This document shows positions 29,477 to 37,719 of a stretch of 64,000 nt of DNA, piece after piece. The notes beneath the pieces were generated by a model. That model worked only from the letters and a program-made list of their open reading frames with translations, was not told the origin of the DNA and did not search any database. Within the stretch, counting starts at the first letter, position 1. Each line of letters opens with the position of its first letter. The translations under genes were made by a program, and so were the position numbers. Origin of the DNA: Kaistia defluvii (lineage in GTDB: Bacteria > Pseudomonadota > Alphaproteobacteria > Rhizobiales > Kaistiaceae). The stretch lies in NCBI RefSeq assembly GCF_026343955.1, contig NZ_JAPKNI010000001.1:310001-374000 (forward strand), in the 5' to 3' direction.

Positions 29477-29629
29477 AGAGCCGGAGATCGCCGCCTGCGC
29501 CCACAGAGCCTGCAAGGCGGCCAGGTCGGTGCCCGCAATCGTGCCCCGAACGTAGCCGGGAATCCGGCCGGGCGCTCTGGCCGACGCGATGCGACCGGCA
29601 GGGAATTTTCTCGTCTTCCCTTGCGGCAC
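29390..29629 (-). CDS. Possible small one-helix membrane protein
   Basis: Opposite the 3' end of the cyclase gene (87-base overlap) lies a 79-codon frame with GC-rich third positions typical of real genes here. Its product ends with a transmembrane segment and short tail (ISGSSAVAIVCGVFAIAGG, then LIDWLFTGSRHEV). The start would be GTG at 29629 with no clear ribosome site. Either a small membrane protein or a chance frame; there is no family match I recognise. Confidence 0.4.
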   Translation of the reverse strand: MPQGKTRKFPAGRIASARAPGRIPGYVRGTIAGTDLAALQALWAQAAISGSSAVAIVCGVFAIAGGLIDWLFTGSRHEV

Positions 29630-29690
29630 ACCGGCAGCGCCCTAGGCTGAACATTGGGGGCAATCGCAACCCAAGAGATCGAGGTGCGCC

Positions 29691-30491
29691 ATGCGGCTTT
29701 CCCCAATGCTGATCGTGGGCCTGCTGATCGCGGCGGCCATGCCGTCCGCGCGTGCCCAGGAGATCCCCGTCGATCTCGAACTGGTGCTGGCTGTCGACGT
29801 CTCCCGCTCCATGGATGCCGACGAGCAGGCTCTGCAGCGCCAGGGCTATGTTGCCGCGCTACGCCATCCCGACGTACTCGCCGCGATCCAGTCCGGCCCG
29901 ATGGGACGGATCGCCCTCGCCTATTTCGAGTGGTCCGGGATCGACTCGCAGACCGTCGTCGTCCCCTGGAGCCTGATCGACGGCGCGGAAAGCGCCGACG
30001 TCGTGGCATCCCGGATCGTGCCGGGCGAGGTGATCGGCCGCTATGGCACGTCGATCTCCGGCAGCCTTGCCTTCGCAGCCGCCCTGTTCGACGACAACGG
30101 CTATCGTGGCACCCGGCGCACCATCGACATTTCCGGCGATGGCCCGAACAACATGGGACCAACCGTGCTGGGCGTCCGCGACCGGGTCGTGGCGCGCGGC
30201 ATCACGATCAACGGGCTGGCAATCACGCTGAAGCCCCCGCGCAGCGGCAATTCGAGCGCGTTCGACATCGACAATCTCGACGCCTATTACCGCGACTGCG
30301 TCATGGGCGGAGAAGGCGCCTTCACCCTGGCGGTATCCCACGTCGACCAGTTCGAGGTCGCGATCCGCCGCAAGCTGGTCACCGAAATCGCCGCGCGTCC
30401 GCTGCCGATCCTTCCCGTGGCGGATCGCCTCTCCGAGCCGGTGGCCGACTGCCTGGCGGGTGAAGGCGGCGGTCGCGTTGCGCCCCGCTGA
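29691..30491 (+). CDS. DUF1194 family secreted VWA-like protein
   Basis: The 266-residue product has a signal peptide (MLIVGLLIAAAMPSARAQE), then a von Willebrand A-type fold: the MIDAS motif LAVDVSRSMDADEQ (DxSxS), RQGYVAALRHPDVL, a second metal-ligand region GRYGTSISGSLAFAA and RTIDISGDGPNN. This is DUF1194, common in Rhizobiales, of unknown function and probably a periplasmic metal-dependent binding protein. Position and spacing suggest its own promoter; the lytic transglycosylase follows 65 bases later in the same direction. Confidence 0.88.
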   Translation: MRLSPMLIVGLLIAAAMPSARAQEIPVDLELVLAVDVSRSMDADEQALQRQGYVAALRHPDVLAAIQSGPMGRIALAYFEWSGIDSQTVVVPWSLIDGAESADVVASRIVPGEVIGRYGTSISGSLAFAAALFDDNGYRGTRRTIDISGDGPNNMGPTVLGVRDRVVARGITINGLAITLKPPRSGNSSAFDIDNLDAYYRDCVMGGEGAFTLAVSHVDQFEVAIRRKLVTEIAARPLPILPVADRLSEPVADCLAGEGGGRVAPR

Positions 30492-30556
30492 CCGACGAGG
30501 TTGCGCGAAAGCTCCGGCTTCGCCAAGGTGAGGGGAATATCCCCCCTCACGGCCAG

Positions 30557-31804
30557 GTGACCGATCCCGTGCGTATTCTGCTTTGCCTCTGCCTGCTCTT
30601 CCTCGCCGCGCTGCCGGCAACCGCCCAGACCGCCGACAGGGCCCGCATCGAGAAGCAGTTCCAGGCCTGGCTGGCAACCACGGTGCGCGACGACGCCGCC
30701 CGGCACGGCATCTCTCGCCAGACGCTGGACGCGACCCTCCCCGGCCTGACGCTCGACTGGAGCCTTCCCGACCTTGCCCCGCCCGGCGTCGCGCGCAAGA
30801 AGGAAGAACCGCAGCGCCAGGCCGAATTCTCCGGTCCGGCCCGCTATTTCAGCGAGGCGAAGGTGGCTGCGCTCGCCAATGGCGGCCGCGCCCGCATGGC
30901 CACGTGGTCGAAGACACTGGCCAAGATCGAAAAGACCTATGGCGTGCCGGCCTCGATCGTCGTGGCGATCTGGGGCCGCGAATCCGGCTATGGAGCCGCC
31001 AAGATGCCCTACCCGGCCGTCCGGGCCCTCGCCACCGAGGCGTTCATGGGCGCGCGCAAGAAGAGCTTCTATCCCGAATTCCTCGCGGCCCTGCAGATCG
31101 TCGACGGCGACCATATCGGGCTGAACGAGATGCGCAGTTCCTGGGCCGGTGCGCTCGGCCAGCCGCAGTTCCTGCCCTCCAAATATCTGACGCTGGCCGT
31201 CGATTTCGACCGCGATGGCAAACGCGACATCTGGAATTCCGTACCCGACAGCCTTGCCTCGATCGCCAACTATCTGCGCCAAAGCGGCTGGCAACCGGGC
31301 GTCGGCTGGGGCGTCGAGGTCGAGGTTCCCGAAGCCGTCTCCTGCAGCCTGGAAGGCCCCGAGCAGGGCAAGCCGCTCGCGGCCTGGCAGGCGATGGGGG
31401 TGCGCCCCGTGGGCGGCGGCAAGCTGGCCGGCCGCACGCCGGACCGCATCGGCCACCTGCTGATGCCGGCCGGCCGACATGGCCCGGCCTTCATCGTCTC
31501 GAGCAATTTCTACGTGCTGAAGAGCTACAACGAGTCCGATCTCTACGCGCTGTTCATCGGCCACCTGGCGGATCGGCTGCGCGGCGCCGGCGCGATCGCC
31601 AATTCCTGGGGCGATGTCGGCGGCTTCACCCGCTCCGAGGTTCGGGCCATGCAGCAGCGGCTGGAAAAGCGCGGCGTCGATGTCGGCACGGCGGACGGCC
31701 TCGTCGGCTTCAAGACGCGGATCGCCATCGGCGCGTGGGAAGAAGCGAATGGCCGCCGCGCCACCTGCTTCCCCGATGCCGGCATGCTGCGCTCGATCCG
31801 CTGA
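30557..31804 (+). CDS. MltB-like lytic murein transglycosylase with peptidoglycan-binding domain
   Basis: Cleaves glycan strands to 1,6-anhydromuramyl ends in the periplasm. The 415-residue product (GTG start, CCAG upstream; a second GTG at 30569 is possible) has a signal peptide ending LPATAQT, an SLT_2 domain with catalytic Glu in AIWGRESGYG, then SSWAGALGQPQFLPSKYLT and AVDFDRDGKRDIWNS, and a C-terminal PG_binding_1 domain (GFTRSEVRAMQQRLEKRGVD, FKTRIAIGAWEEANG). A shorter paralogue without the binding domain is encoded 1 kb downstream. Confidence 0.92.
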   Translation: MTDPVRILLCLCLLFLAALPATAQTADRARIEKQFQAWLATTVRDDAARHGISRQTLDATLPGLTLDWSLPDLAPPGVARKKEEPQRQAEFSGPARYFSEAKVAALANGGRARMATWSKTLAKIEKTYGVPASIVVAIWGRESGYGAAKMPYPAVRALATEAFMGARKKSFYPEFLAALQIVDGDHIGLNEMRSSWAGALGQPQFLPSKYLTLAVDFDRDGKRDIWNSVPDSLASIANYLRQSGWQPGVGWGVEVEVPEAVSCSLEGPEQGKPLAAWQAMGVRPVGGGKLAGRTPDRIGHLLMPAGRHGPAFIVSSNFYVLKSYNESDLYALFIGHLADRLRGAGAIANSWGDVGGFTRSEVRAMQQRLEKRGVDVGTADGLVGFKTRIAIGAWEEANGRRATCFPDAGMLRSIR

Positions 31805-31933
31805 GCCGGCTTCGGCTCGGGCATCTGATGCAAAAACAGCGCGCCGCTACGGAAGCGTATCGGCTGCCCTTACGAATCGGCCGCAAACGCGCTACGTTAA
31901 CCATGTCATCAACAATCGAAAGGAGGTGGTCTA

Positions 31934-32011
31934 GTGTCTCATTGTCGTTCACCGCGTATGTCGGTTCCAATGGTCCGGATCTCTCTCTTTGCAGAGGTTT
32001 GCGCCGCGTGA
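31934..32011 (+). CDS. Candidate 25-residue leader peptide with perfect Shine-Dalgarno
   Basis: A GTG codon is preceded by AAAGGAGGTGGTCTA, the most complete ribosome site in the window, and opens a 25-codon frame ending TGA: product MSHCRSPRMSVPM followed by VRISLFAEVCAA. It lies upstream of two small hairpins and a strong terminator that stands just before the DUF188 gene, the layout of a leader peptide controlling attenuation, or of a short stand-alone peptide gene. The composition is unusual (two Cys, three internal or initial Met, three Arg). I do not recognise a named family. Confidence 0.55.
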   Translation: MSHCRSPRMSVPMVRISLFAEVCAA

Positions 32012-32055
32012 CCGGCTTTCCTCCGGCCTTGTGCCGGGTCGCGGTCTGACAATGG

Positions 32056-32091
32056 AAGGGTCGTCCGGAAGGGCGGCCCTTCTTCCTTTTT
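32056..32091 (+). terminator. Intrinsic terminator / attenuator ahead of the DUF188 gene
   Basis: An 11-bp stem with two G-U pairs (32056-32066 with 32071-32081, loop GGAA), followed by CTTCCTTTTT. The T run ends ten bases before the next ATG, so it must be read through for any leader transcript to reach the gene. Confidence 0.85.
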
Positions 32092-32101
32092 CGAGTATCG
32101 A

Positions 32102-32599
32102 ATGTCTGCTCCTGCCGAGAATTCCCCGCAAGCCTCCCGCCCGATCGAAATCTATGTCGATGCCGACGCCTGCCCGGTGAAGGCCGAGATCTACAAGGTC
32201 GCCGAGCGGCACCGCCTCAAGGTCCATGTCGTCGCCAACACGCCGATCAGCATCCCGCGCGAGCCGTGGATCGAGCGCGTCGTCGTGCCGAGCGGGCTGA
32301 ACATCGCCGACGACTGGATCGCCGAGCGCGTCGGCCGCGGCGATATCGTCATCACGGCCGATATCCCGCTGGCAGACCGCTGCATCAAGGCCGGCGCCGA
32401 CGTCATCGGCTCCAATGGCAGGCCGTTCACCGAGGCCTCGATCGGCAACGTGCTGGCGACGCGCAATCTGATGGAAGATCTGCGCTCGGCCGGCGCCGTC
32501 ACCGGCGGCCCGAAGCCGTTTTCGCCACGCGACCGGTCCGCGTTTCTCTCCGCGCTCGATCTCGCCATCGTCCGGCTGAAACGCGCGGGATTCGGCTAG
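32102..32599 (+). CDS. yaiI: YaiI/YqxD family protein (DUF188, UPF0178)
   Basis: The 165-residue protein matches DUF188: [23 protein letters not shown] at the start, [46 protein letters not shown] and [17 protein letters not shown]. The clustered aspartates of the PIN-like nuclease fold ([18 protein letters not shown]) are present; the function is unproven. There is no usable ribosome site immediately upstream because the terminator T run occupies that place, suggesting coupling to the leader or a structured start. Confidence 0.9.
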   Translation: MSAPAENSPQASRPIEIYVDADACPVKAEIYKVAERHRLKVHVVANTPISIPREPWIERVVVPSGLNIADDWIAERVGRGDIVITADIPLADRCIKAGADVIGSNGRPFTEASIGNVLATRNLMEDLRSAGAVTGGPKPFSPRDRSAFLSALDLAIVRLKRAGFG

Positions 32600-32661
32600 A
32601 ACGCCGCATACTGTCGTCCAAACGCGTTTCGGCGACCTGAAACGTCAGCAAAAGTGTGACG

Positions 32662-32722
32662 AAGATAACACTTGGGCGCAGCCTCAACCGCTAGGTAACC
32701 ATCGCTCGCCTAGTGTTATCTT
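32662..32722. repeat. Widely spaced perfect inverted repeat upstream of the second mltB-like gene
   Basis: AAGATAACACT at 32662-32672 is repeated exactly in inverted form at 32712-32722, with similarity continuing into the inner flanks (TTGGGCG/CGCCTA). The halves are 39 bases apart, too long for an efficient terminator; paired regulator sites in the promoter region are more likely. Confidence 0.6.
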
Positions 32723-32780
32723 GCGCGTGCTCGTGAAGCTCGCATACTCAACGGCCGTTCCGACCAGACAAAGGCTTATT

Positions 32781-33608
32781 ATGAAGATCTCGAAGCTCCG
32801 CCTGTCGGCCCTGGTTCTTTCCGTCGCGCTCGCGGCCGGATTGGGACGGGCTGAAGCTGCGACCTGCGGCAAGGATCCCGCGCAGTTCGGCGCGTGGTTG
32901 AAGGATTTCAAGGCCGAGGCCGTTTCGTCGGGCATCTCGCGCAGCGTCGTCGACCAGGCGCTCGGCGGCGTCACCTACGATCCGCGCGTCATCAAGCTCG
33001 ACCGCAACCAGAAGCACTTCTCCCAGCCCTTCGAGGTCTATGCCAAGCGGGTCGTCTCGCCGGGCCGCGTCGCCAAGGGCAAGCAGTTGATGCAGCGCTA
33101 CGCCAGCACGCTCGCCGCGATCGAAAAGACCTATGGCGTTCCCGGCCCGATCCTGATCGCGATCTGGGGTATGGAAACCGACTTCGGCGCCGGCAGCGGC
33201 AACATGTCGACCTTCCGCTCGCTCGCGACGCTGGCCTTCGACTGCCGCCGCACCGACTTCTTCCAGGGCCAGCTGATGGCCGCGCTGAAGATCGTCCAGC
33301 GTGGTGACCTGTCGCCGGCGCAGATGAAGGGCGCCTGGGCCGGTGAGCTGGGCCAGACCCAGTTCCTGCCGACCTCCTACATCCGCTTCGCCGTCGATTT
33401 CGACCGCAACGGCCATGCCGACCTGCGCAACAGCCCGATCGACGTGCTCGCCTCCACCGCCAATTACCTCAAGGGTTACGGCTGGCAGCGCGGCGGAAGC
33501 TGGGAAGAAGGCTCGCACAACTTCGCCGTGCTGCGCGAATGGAACAAGGCCGGCGTCTATGCCAAGAGCGCCGCTCTGTTCGCCGACAAGCTGGTCGGCA
33601 AGCGCTAG
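32781..33608 (+). CDS. MltB-like lytic murein transglycosylase
   Basis: The 275-residue product starting at 32781 has a signal peptide (LSALVLSVALAAGLGRAEA) and a complete SLT_2 catalytic domain: VVDQALGGVTYDPRVIKLDRN, the active-site glutamate in AIWGMETDFGAGSG, GAWAGELGQTQFLPTSY and AVDFDRNGHADLRNS. It lacks the C-terminal peptidoglycan-binding domain of the paralogue at 30.6 kb. The first ATG of the frame (32721) would bury the signal peptide. Its promoter region contains the 11-bp inverted repeat. Confidence 0.92.
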   Translation: MKISKLRLSALVLSVALAAGLGRAEAATCGKDPAQFGAWLKDFKAEAVSSGISRSVVDQALGGVTYDPRVIKLDRNQKHFSQPFEVYAKRVVSPGRVAKGKQLMQRYASTLAAIEKTYGVPGPILIAIWGMETDFGAGSGNMSTFRSLATLAFDCRRTDFFQGQLMAALKIVQRGDLSPAQMKGAWAGELGQTQFLPTSYIRFAVDFDRNGHADLRNSPIDVLASTANYLKGYGWQRGGSWEEGSHNFAVLREWNKAGVYAKSAALFADKLVGKR

Positions 33609-33627
33609 GCGCAAACAGCCTCTTGCG

Positions 33628-33661
33628 ATCGCCGCGGTTTCGACCGACAAACCGCGGCGAT
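33628..33661 (+). promoter_or_regulatory. Hairpin that includes the next gene's start codon
   Basis: Perfect 13-bp arms (33628-33640 and 33649-33661, loop CGACCGAC). The A and T of the ATG at 33660 are the last two bases of the second arm. No T run follows. It may end the mltB-like mRNA and/or limit initiation of the flavoprotein gene. Confidence 0.6.
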
Positions 33662-34910
33662 GTCCAACACACCCTCCCCCAAGTCACGTTCCGTGGCGAT
33701 CATCGGTGCCGGCCCGGCCGGCCTGATCGCCGCCGAGACGCTCGCCAAGGCCGGCCTCGCCGTCACGGTGCATGACCGCATGCCCTCCATCGGCCGCAAA
33801 CTGCTGATGGCCGGGCGTGGCGGCCTCAACCTGACCCATAGCGAGCCGCTGGAGACCTTCCTCCCGCGCTATGGCGCCGCCTCGAACCGGCTTGCGCCGC
33901 TGATCGGGGCGTTTCCGCCGGCCGAGCTGCGCGCCTGGGCCGAGGGGCTGGGCGAAGCGACCTTCGTCGGCTCCAGCGGCTGCGTCTTCCCGACCTCGAT
34001 GAAGGCCTCGCCGCTGCTGCGCGCCTGGCTGCGCCGGCTGGACGAGCTCGGCGTCCGCTTTCGTCTCCGGGACGAATGGCAGGGCTTCGACGCCGACCGC
34101 CAGCCGATCTTCCGCCACGCCGACGGCTCGACCGAAACCGTGGCTGCCGATGCGACGCTGCTGGCCGTCGGCGGCGCCAGCTGGCCGCGCCTCGGCTCGA
34201 ACGGCGCCTTTGCCGACAGGCTCTGGGAAAAGGGCGTCGATGTCACGCCGCTGCGTCCGGCCAATGTCGGCTTCCGGGCAAGCTGGTCCGACCTGTTCAG
34301 GACCCGCTTCGCCGGCACGCCGCTGAAGGCGCTCTCCATCGGCTTCCAGGACATCACGCTGCGCGGCGAAGCGATGGTGACGGCACATGGGCTGGAGGGC
34401 GGCCTCCTCTACGCGCTCTCGGCGCCCTTGCGCGACGCGATCGCCCGGGATGGCCAAGCGACGATCCATCTCGACCTCGCGCCGGGCCGCGGCGCGGCCG
34501 AGCTTTCGGCGCGGATCGCGGCGCAGAAGCCGGGCCAGTCGCTGTCCAACCTGCTGCGCAAGGCGGCGCATCTGCCGCCCGTCGCCATCAACCTGATGCG
34601 CGAAGGAAACGGCGCGGCGGCCTTGCCGCGCGACGCGGACGCGTTGGCCAGCCTGATCAAGGCCGTTCCGATCCGGCTCACCGGCACGGAAGGGCTCGAG
34701 CGCGCGATCTCCACCGCGGGAGGCGTTGCCTGGAGCGGTATCGATGACGGCATGATGCTGAAGGCGTTGCCCGGCGTGTTCGTCGCGGGCGAGATGATCG
34801 ACTGGGAAGCGCCGACCGGCGGCTATCTGCTGCAGGCGAGCTTCGCCACGGGCATTGCCGCCGCCAGGGGCATTCTGGCGCGCCTGGACGCCATGCCGGC
34901 CAAGGCCTGA
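33660..34910 (+). CDS. FAD-dependent oxidoreductase of the YhiN/HI0933 (TIGR03862) group
   Basis: The 416-residue flavoprotein has the dinucleotide-binding SVAIIGAGPAGLIAAETLA, the GRKLLMAGRGGLNLTHSE block of the family, LAVGGASWPRLGSNG and the C-terminal GVFVAGEMIDWEAPTGGYLLQASFATG. The reaction is unknown; relatives include YhiN and BaiN-type reductases. A start at 33693 (GTG, second residue block SVAIIG) is an alternative because the ATG at 33660 lies in a hairpin. It is convergent with the ModE-like gene after a three-base gap. Confidence 0.88.
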   Translation: MSNTPSPKSRSVAIIGAGPAGLIAAETLAKAGLAVTVHDRMPSIGRKLLMAGRGGLNLTHSEPLETFLPRYGAASNRLAPLIGAFPPAELRAWAEGLGEATFVGSSGCVFPTSMKASPLLRAWLRRLDELGVRFRLRDEWQGFDADRQPIFRHADGSTETVAADATLLAVGGASWPRLGSNGAFADRLWEKGVDVTPLRPANVGFRASWSDLFRTRFAGTPLKALSIGFQDITLRGEAMVTAHGLEGGLLYALSAPLRDAIARDGQATIHLDLAPGRGAAELSARIAAQKPGQSLSNLLRKAAHLPPVAINLMREGNGAAALPRDADALASLIKAVPIRLTGTEGLERAISTAGGVAWSGIDDGMMLKALPGVFVAGEMIDWEAPTGGYLLQASFATGIAAARGILARLDAMPAKA

Positions 34911-34913
34911 GGC

Positions 34914-35279
34914 TCAGCCTTCGTCGCGCAAAAGCCCGCGCAACTCCGCGACGCCGGCGGCGATGCGCGCATTCGTCTCCGCCTCCATGGCGCGGTAGCG
35001 ATCGAGCACCATCCGGCCGACCGGCGTCAGCCGCGCGCTGCCCCCGCCGCCCGTGCCGCCCTTCTCGGTCTCGACCAGCGGATCGCGAAACGCCGTGTTC
35101 ATCTCGCGAACCAGGCCCCAGACACGCTTGGGGCTCATGGCGAGCCGCGCCCCGGCGCCGGACAGCGAGCCGGTCTCCGCAATCGCCTCCAGCAGATCCG
35201 CCTTGCCCGGGCCGAGCGCAAAGCCCGGCTTGAGCACGAGGCGAAAACGAAGGCCTTCAGTCTGGTTGGGGAGTCTCAT
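34914..35279 (-). CDS. ModE-like winged-helix regulator, DNA-binding domain only
   Basis: The 121-residue form starting at 35279 (MRLPNQTEGLRFRLVLKPG) is the ModE N-terminal domain: KADLLEAIAETGSLSGAGARLAMSPKRVW, then the wing with TEKGGTGGGGSARLTPVG and the helix MVLDRYRAMEAETNARI used for dimerisation. The molybdate-binding TOBE domains of full-length ModE are missing, as in many alphaproteobacterial one-domain versions. It may regulate the modABC operon 7-10 kb away, whose promoter has a ModE-like palindrome. The frame is open to 35354 but those residues look unlike the family. Confidence 0.85.
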   Translation of the reverse strand: MRLPNQTEGLRFRLVLKPGFALGPGKADLLEAIAETGSLSGAGARLAMSPKRVWGLVREMNTAFRDPLVETEKGGTGGGGSARLTPVGRMVLDRYRAMEAETNARIAAGVAELRGLLRDEG

Positions 35280-35396
35280 GCGGTTCTTAGGATTCCATCG
35301 GCACGGGACGCGCATTCTGGCGCATGCCCCGGCCGACCGTCGAGGGAGTTCCACGCCTATCCGCCGGATCGGCGCGCCCGGCCTTCTTTATCTTCC

Positions 35397-35415
35397 CCTC
35401 TCCCTCAGGGAGAGG
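35397..35415. repeat. Short palindromic element
   Basis: CCTCTCCCT-C-AGGGAGAGG, a perfect 9-bp-arm palindrome of the REP-like kind also seen near 54.2, 47.9 and 63.5 kb. It lies between the ModE-like gene and the end of the sugar permease gene. Confidence 0.6.
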
Positions 35416-35474
35416 TGAGAAAACGCCGCGTGAGAACTCCGGGCGCCGGCACGATACGGCGCCCGGAGTCCAAG

Positions 35475-36470
35475 TCAGTCCGACTGGCGGAAGCTGCGGA
35501 TTCGGTCGAAGGCCACCGCGATGACGATGAAGCTGCCGACGAAAGCGCCCTGCCAGAAGGTCGAGATGCCCAGCAGGATCAGGCTGTTGCGGATGACCTC
35601 GATCAGCGCGGCGCCGACCACCGCGCCAAACGCGGTTCCGACGCCGCCGGCGAGATTCGCGCCGCCGATCACGGTTGCCGCGATCACGGTCAGTTCCATG
35701 CCGGTGCCGAGATTGGTGGTCACGCTGCCGAGCCAACCGGTCATCAGCACGCCGGCGATGCCCGCCGTCAGCGCCGAGATGACATAGACGCCCACCTTGA
35801 TACGCTTCACCGGCACGCCGGTCAGCACCGCCGCCTGCTCATTGCCGCCAATGGCGAAGATGTGCCGCCCCCAGCCGGTCCAGCGGAACACGAAGCCGGC
35901 GATCAGCGCCATCACGGCCAGCACGATGAGCGGATTGGCGATGCCGAGCGTGGTGCCGCCGCCGAGTTGCAGCAGCAGCGCCTGGTCCGGGCCGAACTGG
36001 TAGACCATCTTGTTGTTGGACAGCACCAGCGCCATGCTTCGGGCCACCGAAAGCATGCCGAGCGTCACCACGAAGGGCGGCATCCCGACATAGGCGATCA
36101 GCACGCCATTGACGATACCGACGAGAATGGCGGCGACCAGCGCCAGCGCAATGCCAACCGCGAGCGGATAGCCGGCGCTCATCACCAGGCCGGTGACGAT
36201 CGCCGAGAGGCAGAGCGTCGAGCCGACCGAAAGGTCGATGCCGCCGGAAATGATGACCACGGTCATGCCGATCGCGACGATGCCGACAAAGGCAAAGTTG
36301 CGCGTCACGTTGAACAAATTGTTCTTCGTCGCGAAGGTGTCGGTCATGAAGGTCAGCGCGATGCAGGCCAGCACCGCCGCCAGGAAAACCCAGAAGGTCT
36401 GGCGCGACAGCAGCCAGCTCAGCGTGCTGTGCGTCTGGTGATTGATGGTGTCGTCGAGCGAAACAGCCAT
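35475..36470 (-). CDS. Ribose/CUT2-type sugar ABC transporter permease
   Basis: A 331-residue polytopic membrane protein with the BPD_transp_2 signature: about eight to ten helices, GMTVVIISGGIDLSVGSTLCL near the middle, VLIAYVGMPPFVVTLGMLSVAR, GNEQAAVLTGVPVKRIKVGVY (the cytoplasmic EAA-like loop) and GAVVGAALIEVIRNSLILLG. It forms the transmembrane part of an importer with the ATPase encoded 33 bases upstream on the same strand. The substrate is a sugar or polyol but is not determined by the sequence. Confidence 0.9.
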   Translation of the reverse strand: MAVSLDDTINHQTHSTLSWLLSRQTFWVFLAAVLACIALTFMTDTFATKNNLFNVTRNFAFVGIVAIGMTVVIISGGIDLSVGSTLCLSAIVTGLVMSAGYPLAVGIALALVAAILVGIVNGVLIAYVGMPPFVVTLGMLSVARSMALVLSNNKMVYQFGPDQALLLQLGGGTTLGIANPLIVLAVMALIAGFVFRWTGWGRHIFAIGGNEQAAVLTGVPVKRIKVGVYVISALTAGIAGVLMTGWLGSVTTNLGTGMELTVIAATVIGGANLAGGVGTAFGAVVGAALIEVIRNSLILLGISTFWQGAFVGSFIVIAVAFDRIRSFRQSD

Positions 36471-36503
36471 TTGTAACGTCCTCCCTCTTCCTTTCGCTCG
36501 ATG

Positions 36504-37244
36504 TCAGGCGCGCTCGAGCGCGCCGGTGATCAAGGCCGTCACCTCTTCCGGGGAACTGTCGGCGATCCGCTTGTCCGCCACTTTCGTGCCACGCCGCAGC
36601 ACCACGATCTTGTCGCAGACGGAGAACACGTCCGGCATGCGGTGGCTGATCAGGATCACGGAGATGCCCTGGTCGCGCAGGCGCCGGATCAGGTTGAGCA
36701 CCTCGGCAACCTGGCGCACGCTGATCGCCGCCGTGGGCTCGTCCATCAGCACGATCTTCGAATCGGAGAGCCGTGTGCGGGCGATCGCGACTGCCTGGCG
36801 CTGCCCGCCCGACATCTGCTTCACCAGGTCGCGCGGCCGCGTCTCCGACTTCAGTTCCTTGAACAGCGCCGCGGCGCGCTTGTACATCGTCGCGTAGTCG
36901 AGGATGCGGATCGGACCGAACCCGCGCTTCAGTTCGCGGCCGAGAAAGACGTTGGCCGCCGCCGTCAGATTGTTGCAGAGCGCGAGATCCTGATAGACGA
37001 CCTCGATGCCGTTCTCGCGCGCCTCGACCGGCTTGTGGAAGTGGACCTCCCGGTCCAGCACCCGCATGGTGCCATGCGACGGCGGAAAATTGCCGGCGAT
37101 GATCTTCACCAGCGTCGACTTGCCGGCGCCATTATCGCCCATGAGCCCGACGACTTCGCCGGGTCCGATGGTGAGCGAAACGTCGTTCAGGGCCTGAATC
37201 GCCCCGAAATGCTTCGATATGCCCTTGAGTTCCAGGACAGTCAT
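36504..37244 (-). CDS. Single-domain sugar ABC transporter ATPase (FrcA-like)
   Basis: The 246-residue ATPase has one nucleotide-binding domain: Walker [14 protein letters not shown]-loop VVYQDLALCNNLT, signature MSGGQRQAVAIAR, Walker B IVLMDEPTAAI and the H-loop ILISHRM. CUT2 family ATPases normally have two fused domains (about 500 residues, as GguA in this window); single-domain versions such as FrcA of rhizobia are the closest parallel. The start at 37244 is preceded by GGGAGGAG; the upstream ATG at 37289 would add 15 odd residues. It is divergent from the binding-protein gene. Confidence 0.9.
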   Translation of the reverse strand: MTVLELKGISKHFGAIQALNDVSLTIGPGEVVGLMGDNGAGKSTLVKIIAGNFPPSHGTMRVLDREVHFHKPVEARENGIEVVYQDLALCNNLTAAANVFLGRELKRGFGPIRILDYATMYKRAAALFKELKSETRPRDLVKQMSGGQRQAVAIARTRLSDSKIVLMDEPTAAISVRQVAEVLNLIRRLRDQGISVILISHRMPDVFSVCDKIVVLRRGTKVADKRIADSSPEEVTALITGALERA

Positions 37245-37719
37245 CCCGGCGCTCCTCCCTGCAACGCGGGCCGTTGGCCGGCCCGTCATTTCCCTGATGT
37301 CCGGTGCGGCGACGCCGCCCGGGTCTCTTTTTACCCATATTGGCGCGCCCGACCGCCGTCAACTTTAACATCAGACAAATACCGGAACGATGCCGTAGAG
37401 GCAGACAAGCTCTATTTCGCCGACCTGGACCTACGGTCGAAAATTCGCCCACCCAGATAGTATACTGATATGAATATAGGCCTGCCACGCCACGCAACTG
37501 CATTGCAACAAATCTTCTCGCAACGCAGCATTGAACTTTCGTAGGATTAATCGGATTGACTTTGTTCGCTTTCGGAATTTAGTTGGTTGCGTCCGCCGAT
37601 ATGTCAGAGGGCCCCAACTCGTTCGCGCCTCGATGACCGGGAACACCCGGGATCGGGCAATGCGAGACTTGCGTCGGGTGGCGGACGACGGATTTCTATT
37701 GTCTCGGGAGGACAACAGC
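37245..37719. other. 475-base divergent control region of the sugar transporter
   Basis: Non-coding space between the divergently transcribed ATPase-permease and binding-protein genes. It is A+T-rich at 37340-37600 and carries the rightward promoter described separately. No regulator gene adjoins it, so the controlling factor is encoded elsewhere. Confidence 0.6.
37556..37584 (+). promoter_or_regulatory. Candidate promoter of the sugar-binding protein gene
   Basis: TTGACT (37556-37561), a 17-base spacer and TTAGTT (37579-37584) would give a 5' leader of about 130 bases. The -35 is good, the -10 weak. Confidence 0.4.
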
